Shown in pieces: positions 42,907 to 51,906 of a stretch of 64,000 nt of DNA. Source of the DNA: Novosphingobium sp. PC22D. GTDB lineage: Bacteria > Pseudomonadota > Alphaproteobacteria > Sphingomonadales > Sphingomonadaceae. The notes under the pieces are model-generated. The model had not been told where the DNA came from, made no database searches, and saw only the letters and a list, made by a program, of their open reading frames with translations. The stretch lies in contig NZ_MWMO01000018.1 in the NCBI RefSeq assembly GCF_002556635.1, forward strand, positions 21,508 to 85,507, given 5' to 3'. The first letter of the stretch is position 1. Each line of letters starts with the position of its first letter. Made by a program: the position numbers and the translations under genes.

Positions 42907-43632
42907 ATGGAACCGCTAACCGCAACTCCGGCGCTGACGAACTGGCCCGGGCTCTTCGCGCCGACCTCGCCTCCGTCCTTGCGGGCGCCGCAGCCGGCAC
43001 CGATTCGGCCGGGCGAAATCGACATCGCCCACTTGTTGAAAGTCGGCATGAAGCCGGTGCCGACCGGCGGCAGGGTGAGCATGTTCGTGCTGCGCGGCTT
43101 CCTCTCGGAGGCCGAGTGCACCGCGCTCATCACGCGGATCGAGGCATCGCACCGCCCTTCGACAGTGGTCTACGGCAACGGCGACGACAGCTACCGCACC
43201 AGTTCGACCTGCGAGTTCGACACGCGGGACCCGGTGGTGAACTGGCTCGACGGCAAGCTCGACCGGATCTCCGGCATCCCGCCGCGCTACGGCGAGGCGC
43301 TGCAAGGCCAGCGCTACGCGATCGGCCAGGAGTTCAAGGCCCACACCGATACTTTCGAGCCGAACGATCCGGAAACCGAGCGGCACTGTGCGGTCGCCGG
43401 GCAACGGACCTGGACCTTCCTCACCTATCTCAACGATGTCGAGGCGGGCGGCACGACCCGCTTTCCCGCGCTCGACAAGCTGATTCAGCCCGAGCGCGGG
43501 ATGCTGGTGTGCTGGAACAATCTGCGGCCCGACGGCAGCCCCAACCCCGACACGCTGCACCATGCGATGAAGGTGCGGCGCGGCATGAAGTACGTGGTTA
43601 CGCGCTGGTATCGCGAGCGCGCCTGGCGCTGA
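42907..43632 (+). CDS. Prolyl 4-hydroxylase-like 2OG-Fe(II) oxygenase, copy 2
   Basis: 241 residues, clearly paralogous to the gene at 42090: shared blocks include LQGQRY, GQEFKAHTD, GQRTWTF, YLNDVEAGG and TLHHAMKVRRG. Iron ligands H146, D148 and H218 and K228 are kept. The N-terminal 50 residues are Pro-rich and differ from copy 1, so the cores diverged less than the tails. The two genes lie head to tail and may share a transcript. Converges on sodC. Confidence 0.87.
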   Translation: MEPLTATPALTNWPGLFAPTSPPSLRAPQPAPIRPGEIDIAHLLKVGMKPVPTGGRVSMFVLRGFLSEAECTALITRIEASHRPSTVVYGNGDDSYRTSSTCEFDTRDPVVNWLDGKLDRISGIPPRYGEALQGQRYAIGQEFKAHTDTFEPNDPETERHCAVAGQRTWTFLTYLNDVEAGGTTRFPALDKLIQPERGMLVCWNNLRPDGSPNPDTLHHAMKVRRGMKYVVTRWYRERAWR

Positions 43633-43650
43633 GCCGGGCGCGCGGGGCCC

Positions 43651-44208
43651 TTACTTGGGCGACGCGACCACGGCACAGGCGACACGGTCTCCCGCCGCGC
43701 CCGAGGGCTGGCTCATGTAGTCGTCCGCCTTGGCGTGGATGACCAGCGCGGTTCCATCGGCATCGTAGATCGTGTTCGCGGCCGCCTTGTCGAGCGACAC
43801 CCCGGTGTTGAGGACCTCGGCCATCAGCATGCCCGAACCGTCGGCGTACTGGTTGGGCATGTCACCGCCGTGGGGGCCGTCCTTCACCAGCAGGCCGTGC
43901 TCGCTTGCGCCCGGATTGTAGTGGCCGCCCGCGCTGGCGAACTTGGTGGAGGCGTCGCACACGCCCTTCTCGTGGAGGTGGAAGCCGTGCTCGCCCTCGG
44001 AGAGGCCCTTGGCGCTCACCGTCACGAGCACGCCGGTGGGGGTCTGCTTGAGCTTGGCGGTGCCGATCTCGTTGCCCTCCACATCCATGATCGGCGCGCT
44101 GGCGACGGCGTCGGCCATGGCGTGTTCCTCGTGGTGGTCGGCAAGCGCGGGCGTGGCAATCAGAGCGGCGATGGCGCTCAGGGCGAGGGCTTTGGTGGGC
44201 TTCGTCAT
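43651..44208 (-). CDS. sodC: Cu/Zn superoxide dismutase, periplasmic
   Basis: 185 residues: signal peptide (ALALSAIAALIATPALA), copper ligands in GFHLHEKGVC, the zinc loop GGHYNPGASEHG with GPHGGDMPN, and the C-terminal ALVIHAKADDY, AAGDRVACAV with the disulfide Cys. It removes superoxide in the periplasm. ATG 44208 gives the signal peptide and has GGAG upstream; an in-frame start 23 codons earlier does not. Confidence 0.94.
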   Translation of the reverse strand: MTKPTKALALSAIAALIATPALADHHEEHAMADAVASAPIMDVEGNEIGTAKLKQTPTGVLVTVSAKGLSEGEHGFHLHEKGVCDASTKFASAGGHYNPGASEHGLLVKDGPHGGDMPNQYADGSGMLMAEVLNTGVSLDKAAANTIYDADGTALVIHAKADDYMSQPSGAAGDRVACAVVASPK

Positions 44209-44273
44209 CTTGCGGTTTCTCCTACGGGTACGCGAATGCAAATCCGAAATGCGGTCAATCGTTCCCGCCGTCC

Positions 44274-45653
44274 TCAATCCCAGGACAGCGGCTTGGCGAC
44301 GTCCTCCAGCGATTTACGCTCGCTGTCAAAGCCGATCCGCCACGCCACCAGCGCCGCGCCGAGCATCAGGACGGAGGCGAGCGCGTAACCGACAAGCACC
44401 TGGTCGCGCGAGCCACTCTCGATCAGCACGCCGAAGAACCACGGCGCGGCGACGCCGCCAAGTCCGGTGCCGAGCGCATAGAACAGCGCGATCGCCAGCG
44501 CCCGGATTTCGAGCGGGAAGGCTTCGGCAACCGTGAGGTACGAGGAAGAGGCCGCGGCGGAGGCGAAGAAGAACGTGGCGCTCCAGCACAAGGTCTGCGT
44601 GGTCGCATCGAGAAGCCCCGCGCGGAAGGCGAAACCGCTCGCCAGCAGCAGCACGCCGGAGGCGGCGTAGGTCCCGACGATCATCGGCCTGCGTCCGATC
44701 GAATCGAAGAACCGGCCGAGCACCAGCGGGCCGAGCACGTTGCCCGCCGCGAACGGCAGGATGTACCAACCCACACCGCTGACCGGCACGGCGTAGAAAT
44801 CGGTGAGCATCATCGCGTAGGTGAAGAAGATCGCATTGTAGAAGAACGCCTGCGCAATCATTAGGGTCAGCCCGTAGACGACACGGCGCGGATAGGTCCT
44901 CAGTAGCGTGCGCGCCACTTCGGCCAGGCTCGTCGCGACGCGCGGCGTCACGCGCACCGCCGAGGGCGGGACGGGGCCGAGGTCGTGGCCCTCGGCCGCG
45001 ACGCGCCGTTCGATGTCCGATACGATCGCGTGCGCTTCCTCGGGTCTGCCGTGAACCGCGAGCCAGCGCGGACTCTCGGGTATGTAGCGCCGCAGCCAGA
45101 TGATCACGCAGCCGATGATCGCGCCCCCGAAAAACGACACGCGCCAGCCCAGGTCGGGCGCGAACAGGTCCGGGTCGAGCACGACAATCGTCGCGCCGCT
45201 CGCCATGGCCGCGCCGATCCAGAAGCTGCCGTTGATGGCAAGGTCAGTCCAGCCGCGCCGGCGCGCCGGAATGAGTTCCTGGATCGCGGAATTGATCGCG
45301 CTGTACTCGCCGCCGATGCCAGCTCCGGTCAGGAAGCGCATCAGCGCCAGGCTGGGAAAGTCCCAGGCGAAGGCAGTCCCGGCCGTCGCGAGCAGATAGA
45401 GCCCCAGCGTCACCGAGAACAGCCGCTTGCGGCCCCAGCGGTCGGTCAGCCAGCCGAAGAACAAGGCCCCGGTCACGGCGCCCGCCAGATAGGCGGAATT
45501 GGCGAGGCCCACTTGCGACGGGGAAAGGGCAAGGCTCTCGGGATCGCGCAGCGCCCCCGCGACCGAACCGGCGAGCGTCACTTCGAGCCCGTCGAGTATC
45601 CAGGTGATCCCGAGCGCGAAGACCACGAGCCAGTGAAACCGGCTCCATGGCAA
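44274..45653 (-). CDS. MFS transporter, sugar/organic-acid porter-like
   Basis: At least 459 residues and about 12 membrane helices, with GWLTDRWGRKRLF, RFLTGAGIGGEYSAINSAI and PESPRWLAVHGRPEEA, patterns of the sugar/metabolite porter family. The only usual start codon in frame is TTG 45653, but the open frame continues upstream with a plausible N-terminus (AGAIPARLERLPWSRFHW), so the real start may be a rare codon near 45700. Substrate unknown. Confidence 0.85.
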   Translation of the reverse strand: MPWSRFHWLVVFALGITWILDGLEVTLAGSVAGALRDPESLALSPSQVGLANSAYLAGAVTGALFFGWLTDRWGRKRLFSVTLGLYLLATAGTAFAWDFPSLALMRFLTGAGIGGEYSAINSAIQELIPARRRGWTDLAINGSFWIGAAMASGATIVVLDPDLFAPDLGWRVSFFGGAIIGCVIIWLRRYIPESPRWLAVHGRPEEAHAIVSDIERRVAAEGHDLGPVPPSAVRVTPRVATSLAEVARTLLRTYPRRVVYGLTLMIAQAFFYNAIFFTYAMMLTDFYAVPVSGVGWYILPFAAGNVLGPLVLGRFFDSIGRRPMIVGTYAASGVLLLASGFAFRAGLLDATTQTLCWSATFFFASAAASSSYLTVAEAFPLEIRALAIALFYALGTGLGGVAAPWFFGVLIESGSRDQVLVGYALASVLMLGAALVAWRIGFDSERKSLEDVAKPLSWD

Positions 45654-45800
45654 GCGTTCGAGACGCGCCGGAATGGCGCCGGCTTCCGATTTCAGTTCAC
45701 TGGGGCGGTCTGCGATCGCGCTTGTCCCTCTGCAACCCTGCGGACAGTACCGGCCCCGGGTCTTAACGCAATGCGCGGGCGTCCGCGCTATGGTTGGTTA

Positions 45801-46238
45801 ATGTCCAGCAAGCCTATCGAAACACACGTCCTTAACCGCTTCGCAGCGAGACCGTCTCGAGTGAACATCGACGGTCGCCTCCAGGAACCCCAAGAAATGA
45901 ATGCCCCGCTTTCCCGGCTGAGCGCCGATCTGTCCATGGCCGCTGATCGCCGCCGCGAGCCACGCTACGCGGCAGCCTGCGAAATGACGATCCGCAGCAT
46001 GAGCGGATCGACGACCACGGCCGATCTCATCGACATGTCGCGGCATGGCGCCTGCATCAAGTCGGAGGCGGACTGGCTGCGGCCCGGCCGTTTCGTTGCC
46101 ATCGGCATCGGCCAGGGCGACATGCTCGAGGCCGTCATCCGCTGGACGCGCGACGGATCGGTGGGAATGGAATTTCTCCATCCGGTGCCGAGCGATCGCG
46201 AAGACTGGCATGCGCTGATGGATTGCGGCGGCTACTGA
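45801..46238 (+). CDS. PilZ domain protein (c-di-GMP binding)
   Basis: 145 residues. The PilZ signature is seen as RRREPRYAA (RxxxR) and DMSRHGACI (D-x-S-x-x-G), followed by the barrel strands PGRFVAIGIG and VGMEFLHPV. It likely binds c-di-GMP as a stand-alone effector. ATG 45801 lacks a clear Shine-Dalgarno; ATG 45897 would give a protein starting just before the domain. A strong bidirectional terminator follows. Confidence 0.88.
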   Translation: MSSKPIETHVLNRFAARPSRVNIDGRLQEPQEMNAPLSRLSADLSMAADRRREPRYAAACEMTIRSMSGSTTTADLIDMSRHGACIKSEADWLRPGRFVAIGIGQGDMLEAVIRWTRDGSVGMEFLHPVPSDREDWHALMDCGGY

Positions 46239-46260
46239 GCCGATACGCGAAGCGGATACG

Positions 46261-46294
46261 AAAAGGGCGGCCCCGGCAGGGACCGCCCTTTTTT
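46261..46294. terminator. Bidirectional Rho-independent terminator between the PilZ gene and rpmE
   Basis: AAAAGGGCGG pairs with CCGCCCTTTT around a CCCCGGCAGGGA centre; a T-run follows on the plus strand (TTTTTT) and AAAA/TTTT on the other. It serves both converging genes. Confidence 0.9.
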
Positions 46295-46333
46295 CGTCTG
46301 GGATGAAGAGCCCGAAGCGCTCTTCGCGCCCGA

Positions 46334-46561
46334 TCAGCCCTTCTTGAGCGTGAGCCCACCGAAGCGCTTGTTGAACTGCGCGACGCGGCCGCCGTCCTGA
46401 ATCTGCGCCTTGCCGCCGGTCCAGGCGGGGTGCGTGGTGGGGTCGATGTCGAGCACCAGCGTGTCGCCCTCGCTGCCCCAGGTGGAGCGAGTCTGGAAGG
46501 TGGTGCCGTCGGTCATCTGGACGGTGATCGTGTGGTAATCGGGGTGCGTATCGGCCTTCAT
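46334..46561 (-). CDS. rpmE: 50S ribosomal protein bL31
   Basis: 75 residues: MKADTHPDYHTITVQMTDG and SEGDTLVLDIDPTTHPAWTGG are diagnostic. There are no zinc-binding CxxC pairs, so it is the zinc-free form. ATG 46561 is the standard start; the frame is open 25 codons further without a Shine-Dalgarno. It ends near a strong terminator. Confidence 0.95.
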   Translation of the reverse strand: MKADTHPDYHTITVQMTDGTTFQTRSTWGSEGDTLVLDIDPTTHPAWTGGKAQIQDGGRVAQFNKRFGGLTLKKG

Positions 46562-46723
46562 GTCGAATCTCTCTGCTTGGCCGGTTCCGACCGGCCTGCC
46601 TTTGGAAAGGCGCGCGCATAGCGGGGCGGGCGCCAAATTGCAAGACTCGTCGCGTCGATCCCCGGCTCGCCGACCGTTCCGGCGTGTGCCGCGCGCTCGG
46701 CCGAACCGGCGCGCCGGCCGCGA

Positions 46724-47197
46724 TCAGCTATCCGCGATCATCGCGGTGAAATTGACCTCACACGTGGTCTTGTCGCCGATCGAGGCCTTGCCCCAGAACT
46801 TGCAGACGCGCGAACGCTTCTGGACGAATCCCGCCCGCAGATCGAGCAAGTGCCCGGGCTCGACCGGATTGCGGAACTTGGCTTCCTCGATCGCCATGAA
46901 ATAGACGAGCTTGCCGGTCCCGGCGAGGCCGAGGCTCTCGATCGCGAGAATGCCAGCCGCCTGCGCCAGCGCCTCGATCTGGAGCACGCCGGGCATGATC
47001 GGCCGGCCGGGGAAATGGCCCTGGAAGAAGCCCTCGTTGAAGCTGACCGCCTTGACCGCGTGGATCTCGTCCTCGCCGACCGACGCCACCCGATCGACGA
47101 GCAGCATCGGATAGCGGTGCGGCAGCGCCGCGAGGATCTTCGGGATGTCGTAGACCAGATCCGCGTCCGCGCCGCCCGTTTCGGGTTCGCCCGCCAT
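46724..47197 (-). CDS. fabZ: 3-hydroxyacyl-[acyl-carrier-protein] dehydratase FabZ
   Basis: 157 residues with the hotdog active-site helix GHFPGRPIMPGVLQIEALAQ (catalytic His and, in the helix, Glu) and PHRYPMLLVDRV. It dehydrates 3-hydroxyacyl-ACP in fatty-acid elongation. Its ATG overlaps the stop of the skp gene, with no lpxD between them, and lpxA does not follow; see findings. Confidence 0.96.
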   Translation of the reverse strand: MAGEPETGGADADLVYDIPKILAALPHRYPMLLVDRVASVGEDEIHAVKAVSFNEGFFQGHFPGRPIMPGVLQIEALAQAAGILAIESLGLAGTGKLVYFMAIEEAKFRNPVEPGHLLDLRAGFVQKRSRVCKFWGKASIGDKTTCEVNFTAMIADS

Positions 47198-47880
47198 CAG
47201 CGGCCCTGCGGCTGCGTGCTCGTTCCGGCGGCCGGGGCGGCCTGGCCGGCCGCTGCCGCCTGCTGCGCGCGGGCTTCGCGAACCTGACGCGGCTCCCAGC
47301 CGGCCGGCGGCACGAGCTGCGCGGACGGAATCAGCGTGTTGAGTTCGGTCAGGATGTCCTGGTTGAGGTTGTACGCCGCGGCATTCACCGCGACCACCGC
47401 CTGCGGGCTGAGCAGCAGCGAGACCTTCTTCTTGGCCATCGCGCTCTTCACCGCCTGGTCGAGCTTGTCCTCGACCTGCTCGGTCACGTAGGCGCGCGAC
47501 ATCGCGACCGGCTGCAGGATGCGCTGCAGCTCTTCCTGGGCGCTTTCCTGGATGCCCTGGATGGTCGCCGCCTGCTGCTGCAGCGAGGCCTGGTTGGGGC
47601 TCGCGGCCTGGCTGTCGGCGTTGAACTTGTCGACCAGCGGCTTGAGCTGCGCGGTGATCGCGTCGCGGCGCTGCGAGGCCTGGTCAATCTGCGCCTTGTA
47701 AGTGGTCTGGCGCTGCGTCTCGGCGGTCTTGAAGGCGTTCGAGTTGGCGACCACGGCATCGAGATTGGCGACCGCGATACCCTCGACGACCGTCCCGGAG
47801 GCCTGCGCGAGCACGGGCTGCGCGCTCACGGCGCCGGCGATCAGGCTGGCGGCCAGCGCGGACTTGAGAATGATACGCAT
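47197..47880 (-). CDS. skp: OmpH/Skp family periplasmic chaperone
   Basis: 227 residues: signal peptide (ALAASLIAGAVSAQPVLA) and a long Gln/Ala-rich coiled-coil region (FKTAETQRQTTYKAQIDQASQRRDAI to the QQQAATIQGIQ stretch). A low-complexity Ala/Gln/Pro tail is longer than in E. coli Skp. It chaperones unfolded outer-membrane proteins towards BamA, encoded immediately upstream (overlapping by 1 bp). Confidence 0.88.
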   Translation of the reverse strand: MRIILKSALAASLIAGAVSAQPVLAQASGTVVEGIAVANLDAVVANSNAFKTAETQRQTTYKAQIDQASQRRDAITAQLKPLVDKFNADSQAASPNQASLQQQAATIQGIQESAQEELQRILQPVAMSRAYVTEQVEDKLDQAVKSAMAKKKVSLLLSPQAVVAVNAAAYNLNQDILTELNTLIPSAQLVPPAGWEPRQVREARAQQAAAAGQAAPAAGTSTQPQGR

Positions 47881-50624
47881 CAGAATTGGGTTCCCACGTT
47901 GAAAGTGAAGGCCTTGGTGTCATCCCCCTCACGCTTGAGAAGGACCTTCGAGAAGTTGATCCGGAAGGGACCAAAAGGCGAATTCCAGTTTACGCCGATA
48001 CCAACCGCGACGCGCGGCTTCCAGGTGTTGCCGACGAAGAATTCCTGGAACGGCGCGATCGTCGAACCGCGCGCCGTGTTGGCGTTGCTCGCGAGACAGG
48101 CCGGAGGCGTCGGATTCGTCGGGTTCGTCACGACCGAGACCTCGGTCGCGTTGCAGTTCGCGTCGACCGCTTCGATCTGGGTGTAGGTGGCTTCGCCGTT
48201 GGCATTGCGCTCGGGGATGAGCGTGGCCGTCGCCACACGGTCGAGAGTCGGCTTGGTGATGCCCCAGACCGCGCCGGCATCGACGAAGATCGACGGGCGC
48301 AGACCGAGTTCGCGCGCGCCCGAGCCCAGCGGGATCTCGAGTTCGGCGCGGCTCATGTAATAGTACTTGCCGCCCAGCGCGTCGTCCGACCAGTCGCGCC
48401 GGCTGTCGGAGAAGCCGTCGCCGCTGTCGCCGTCGATGATCCCGTCCTCGTTGGAATCGATGTAGGGCTTGCGCAGCACGCGCGGACCGACGCCGCGGAT
48501 GTCGAAACCGTAGATCTGCGGCTCACCGAGATAGAAACGATCGGTCAGGCGAACGTCGTCGACGCCGGGCTGGTTGCGGTCCGACAGCGCCTTGATCGCC
48601 CCGCCTTCGCCCTGCACCGAGAAGATGAAGCCGCTGCCGAGCGGCCAGTAGCGCGCGGCCTTCGCGGTGAGGCGCGCGTACTTCACCGACCCGCCGAGCC
48701 CGGCGAAGTCCGCGCCGATCGAGGCAAGCAGGCCGCGCGAGGGACGGATGCGGTTGTCGAGGCGGTCGTAGATCAGCGAGAGACCGACGATCGAGCTGGT
48801 GCGCTTGCCGATCGCCTCGCACAGATAGCGGCCCGCGAGCAGCGGGTCGCACTGGTTCTGGCCGAGACGGTCGGAGAAGAAGATGCCCTCGTCGAGGGTA
48901 ACGTCGTCGTAGTTCAGCGTGTAGCGCGCGATACCCGTGAGGTATTCGGTGAGCGGCAGGCCCGCGCGGATCTGGAACCCGGTCGTGACCTGCTGATAAG
49001 TGGTGTCGCGATCGTCGGTGAAGCGGAAGCTGTTGTAGTCGCGGCGATAGACGTCGACGCCGAGCGAAACATTGCGATCGAACACATAGGGTTCGGTGAA
49101 GCTGGCCTCGATGCTCTTGGTATAGCGCGAGTAGCTGCCCGAAAGCCCGATCGTCTGGCCACGGCCGCGGAAGTTGCGCTGCTGGATCGAGGCCTGGAAG
49201 ATGAAGCTCTCGAGGCTCGAGAAGCCGGCGGAAAGCTGGAGCTGCCCGGTCGGCTTTTCCTCGACGTTGGCTTCGAGCAGAATGCGGTCGGGCGCGCTGC
49301 CCGGCTTCTGCTCGACCTCGAACTTCTCCTGGAAGTAGCCGAGCGACTTGATGCGGTTCGACGACCGCTTGACCTGGAGCGAGTTGAACGCGTCACCCTC
49401 GGTGAGGCGGAATTCGCGCCGCACGACCTTGTCCTGGGTCAGCGTATTGCCGTTGACGTCGATTCGCTCGACGTAGACGCGCGGCGCTTCCTGGATCACG
49501 AAGGTCAGACTCATCGTGAGGTCTTCCTTCGAGCGGTCGTAGCGCGGCCGCACGTCGGCAAAGGCATAGCCGAAGGCGCCCGCCGTCTCGTTCAGCTTCT
49601 CGATCGTGTCCTCGACGAGCTTGGCGTTGTACCAGTCGCCCTTGGACATCGGCAACTGCTTGCTGAGCGTCTCGCCGTCGAAGTCGCGAAGCTGGCTGTC
49701 GACCTCGATGTCGCCGAACTTGTACCGGTCGCCTTCCTCGACGACGTAAGTGATGATGAAGTCCTTCTTGTCCGGCGTCAGCTCGGCGACGGCCGAAACG
49801 ACGCGGAAATCGGCATAGCCCTCGGTCAGGTAGAACTGGCGCAGCTTCTGCTGGTCGAACGCCATCCGGTCGGGGTCGTAGCTGGTGTTCGAGGAGAAGA
49901 TCTTGAGCAGACCCGTCTCCTTGGTGACCATCTCGCCGCGCAACTCGCCATCGGAGAACTTCTCGTTGCCGATGATGTTGATCTGGCGGACCTTCGACTT
50001 GTCGCCCTCGGTGATCTCGAACACGATGTCGACGCGGTTCTGGTCGAGCATGACCATCTTGGGCTCGACCGTCGCCGCATAACGGCCCTGGCGCTTGTAC
50101 AGCTCGATGATGCGCGCCACGTCGGCGCGGACCTTGGAGCGGGTGAAGATCTGGCGCGGTGCGACCTTGATCTCGGGCAGGATCTTGTCGTTCTTGATCC
50201 GTTTGTTGCCCTCGAGAATGATCCGGTTGACGACCGGATTTTCCTTCACCTGGATCGAGACGAAGCCGTTCTCGTTGGTGATCTGGACGTCGGCGAAGAG
50301 TTCGGTCTCGTAAAGCGCCTTGAGCGCCTGGTCGGCGGCGGCCGCGGTATAAGTCTGGCCCGCGCGAAGCTGGATGTACGAGAGGATCGTCTGAGGCTCG
50401 AGGCGTTCGGAGCCGACCACGCGGATCGACTTGATCGTGTCGCCCTGCGTGGCCGTCGGGGCCGGCGTCGCCGCGGGCGCATCGGTCGGGGCCGCGGGCG
50501 TCTGAGCCTGCTGCGCATAGGCAGCGACCGGCACGCCGGTCAGGATCGTCGTGCCCAGAAGAGCCACGGCCAGTTTCGAGCCATATCCGGCATCGAAGCT
50601 GCGAACCTTATCCAATCCCATCAT
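47880..50624 (-). CDS. bamA: Outer membrane protein assembly factor BamA
   Basis: About 914 residues: signal peptide (KLAVALLGTTILTGVPVAAYA), a Pro/Ala linker, five POTRA domains (first one SIRVVGSERLEPQTILSYIQ) and a C-terminal Omp85 barrel with the VRGF-type motif here as IRGVGPR and a final aromatic GTQF. It inserts beta-barrel proteins in the outer membrane. ATG 50624 or 50621 gives a compact signal peptide; ATG 50666 would add 14 residues. Confidence 0.94.
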   Translation of the reverse strand: MMGLDKVRSFDAGYGSKLAVALLGTTILTGVPVAAYAQQAQTPAAPTDAPAATPAPTATQGDTIKSIRVVGSERLEPQTILSYIQLRAGQTYTAAAADQALKALYETELFADVQITNENGFVSIQVKENPVVNRIILEGNKRIKNDKILPEIKVAPRQIFTRSKVRADVARIIELYKRQGRYAATVEPKMVMLDQNRVDIVFEITEGDKSKVRQINIIGNEKFSDGELRGEMVTKETGLLKIFSSNTSYDPDRMAFDQQKLRQFYLTEGYADFRVVSAVAELTPDKKDFIITYVVEEGDRYKFGDIEVDSQLRDFDGETLSKQLPMSKGDWYNAKLVEDTIEKLNETAGAFGYAFADVRPRYDRSKEDLTMSLTFVIQEAPRVYVERIDVNGNTLTQDKVVRREFRLTEGDAFNSLQVKRSSNRIKSLGYFQEKFEVEQKPGSAPDRILLEANVEEKPTGQLQLSAGFSSLESFIFQASIQQRNFRGRGQTIGLSGSYSRYTKSIEASFTEPYVFDRNVSLGVDVYRRDYNSFRFTDDRDTTYQQVTTGFQIRAGLPLTEYLTGIARYTLNYDDVTLDEGIFFSDRLGQNQCDPLLAGRYLCEAIGKRTSSIVGLSLIYDRLDNRIRPSRGLLASIGADFAGLGGSVKYARLTAKAARYWPLGSGFIFSVQGEGGAIKALSDRNQPGVDDVRLTDRFYLGEPQIYGFDIRGVGPRVLRKPYIDSNEDGIIDGDSGDGFSDSRRDWSDDALGGKYYYMSRAELEIPLGSGARELGLRPSIFVDAGAVWGITKPTLDRVATATLIPERNANGEATYTQIEAVDANCNATEVSVVTNPTNPTPPACLASNANTARGSTIAPFQEFFVGNTWKPRVAVGIGVNWNSPFGPFRINFSKVLLKREGDDTKAFTFNVGTQF

Positions 50625-50783
50625 TCCAAGCCAATTCCCGTAAGCGCGTTGACCGAAGCCATGCATCCCCGTTCAGGGACATTCGCCTCCCCGCGAACAA
50701 TCGCCGCCCTCTGCCCGATGGACGATAGCCAATCAAGCAGACAATCCCGGCGAGATCGTGATCGTTCGAGATTTTCCTTTCGC

Positions 50784-51905
50784 CTAGCCCCCGAAAAACG
50801 GGAGCGCAGCCAGGTCGTTGATCGTCACCAGCAGCATCAGGGCAAGGACCAGGGCTACCCCGGTGCGAACCGCCCATTCCTGACTGCGCTGATCAAGCGG
50901 CTTCCGGCGAACCGCCTCGGCCGCATAGAAGGCCAGGTGACCGCCGTCGAGCGCCGGAATTGGCAGGAGATTGATGAATGCCAAATTAATCGAGATCAAG
51001 GCGACGAAGCTTACGAACTGAAGCCAGCCCAATGTGAATTGCTCGCCCGAATACTTCGCGATCTTGATCGGTCCGCCCAGTTCCTTGACCGAGCGTTCGC
51101 CGGTGATGATCTGGCCGATACCAGCCGCCATCATCCGCATGATGTCGAAACTCTGCTCGAAGCCGAGCGTCACGGCCTCGACCGGCCCGACCTTGGTGAC
51201 CTCGACCGCGCCCGAGCCCGCGCCGATGCCGATGCGGCCAACCCGCGCCTCGTTGCCGAAGCGATCGGTCTCCAGTTCCTCGGCGATCCTCACGGGGATG
51301 GCCAGGGTCTCGCCACCGCGCGAAACCGTGACGTCGATCGTTCGGCCGGGATAAGGCACGACGTACTGGGGAATATCGGTGAAGCTGTCGATGGCATGGC
51401 CGTCGACCGCGACGATCCGGTCGCCGATTTCCAGGCCCGCTTCCTGTGCCGCCGAGTTCTCCGTGAACGTCGCGACGTCGGGCACCGCAACGGCCTTGCC
51501 GAGCGCGAGGTTGAAGGCGGTGAAGATCGCGACGGCGAACAGCAGGTTCGTCATCGGTCCGGCCAGCACGATCAGCGCGCGCTGCCACAAGGGCTTGTGA
51601 TGGAATTGCCGCGAACGCTCCGCTTCGCTCAACCCGTCGCCGGCGCGAGCGGGGGTGCTCGTCGCGTTCATGTCACCGGCGAACTGGACGTAGCCGCCCA
51701 GCGGCAGCGCGCACAGTTTCCAGCGCGTGCCCCTGCGGTCGGTCCGACCGAACAGTTCCTTGCCGAAGCCGACCGAGAAGGCATCAGCCTTCACGCCGAA
51801 CCAGCGGCCGACGAGATAGTGGCCCAGTTCGTGGATGACGATGAGCGGACCGAGGACGAGCGCGAAAGCGAGAATCGTCGTCAGGATCGAGGGGGAGGCG
51901 GTCAA
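50784..51905 (-). CDS. rseP: RIP metalloprotease RseP
   Basis: 373 residues: zinc motif HELGH (25-29) in the first membrane helix, a PDZ domain (about 125-205: VATFTENSAAQEAGLEIGDRIVAVDG) and the second catalytic motif NLLPIPALDGG. It cleaves anti-sigma factors and leftover signal peptides in the inner membrane. The start is TTG 51905, one base after the dxr stop, with GGAGACA upstream. Confidence 0.93.
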   Translation of the reverse strand: MTASPSILTTILAFALVLGPLIVIHELGHYLVGRWFGVKADAFSVGFGKELFGRTDRRGTRWKLCALPLGGYVQFAGDMNATSTPARAGDGLSEAERSRQFHHKPLWQRALIVLAGPMTNLLFAVAIFTAFNLALGKAVAVPDVATFTENSAAQEAGLEIGDRIVAVDGHAIDSFTDIPQYVVPYPGRTIDVTVSRGGETLAIPVRIAEELETDRFGNEARVGRIGIGAGSGAVEVTKVGPVEAVTLGFEQSFDIMRMMAAGIGQIITGERSVKELGGPIKIAKYSGEQFTLGWLQFVSFVALISINLAFINLLPIPALDGGHLAFYAAEAVRRKPLDQRSQEWAVRTGVALVLALMLLVTINDLAALPFFGG

Positions 51906-51906
51906 G

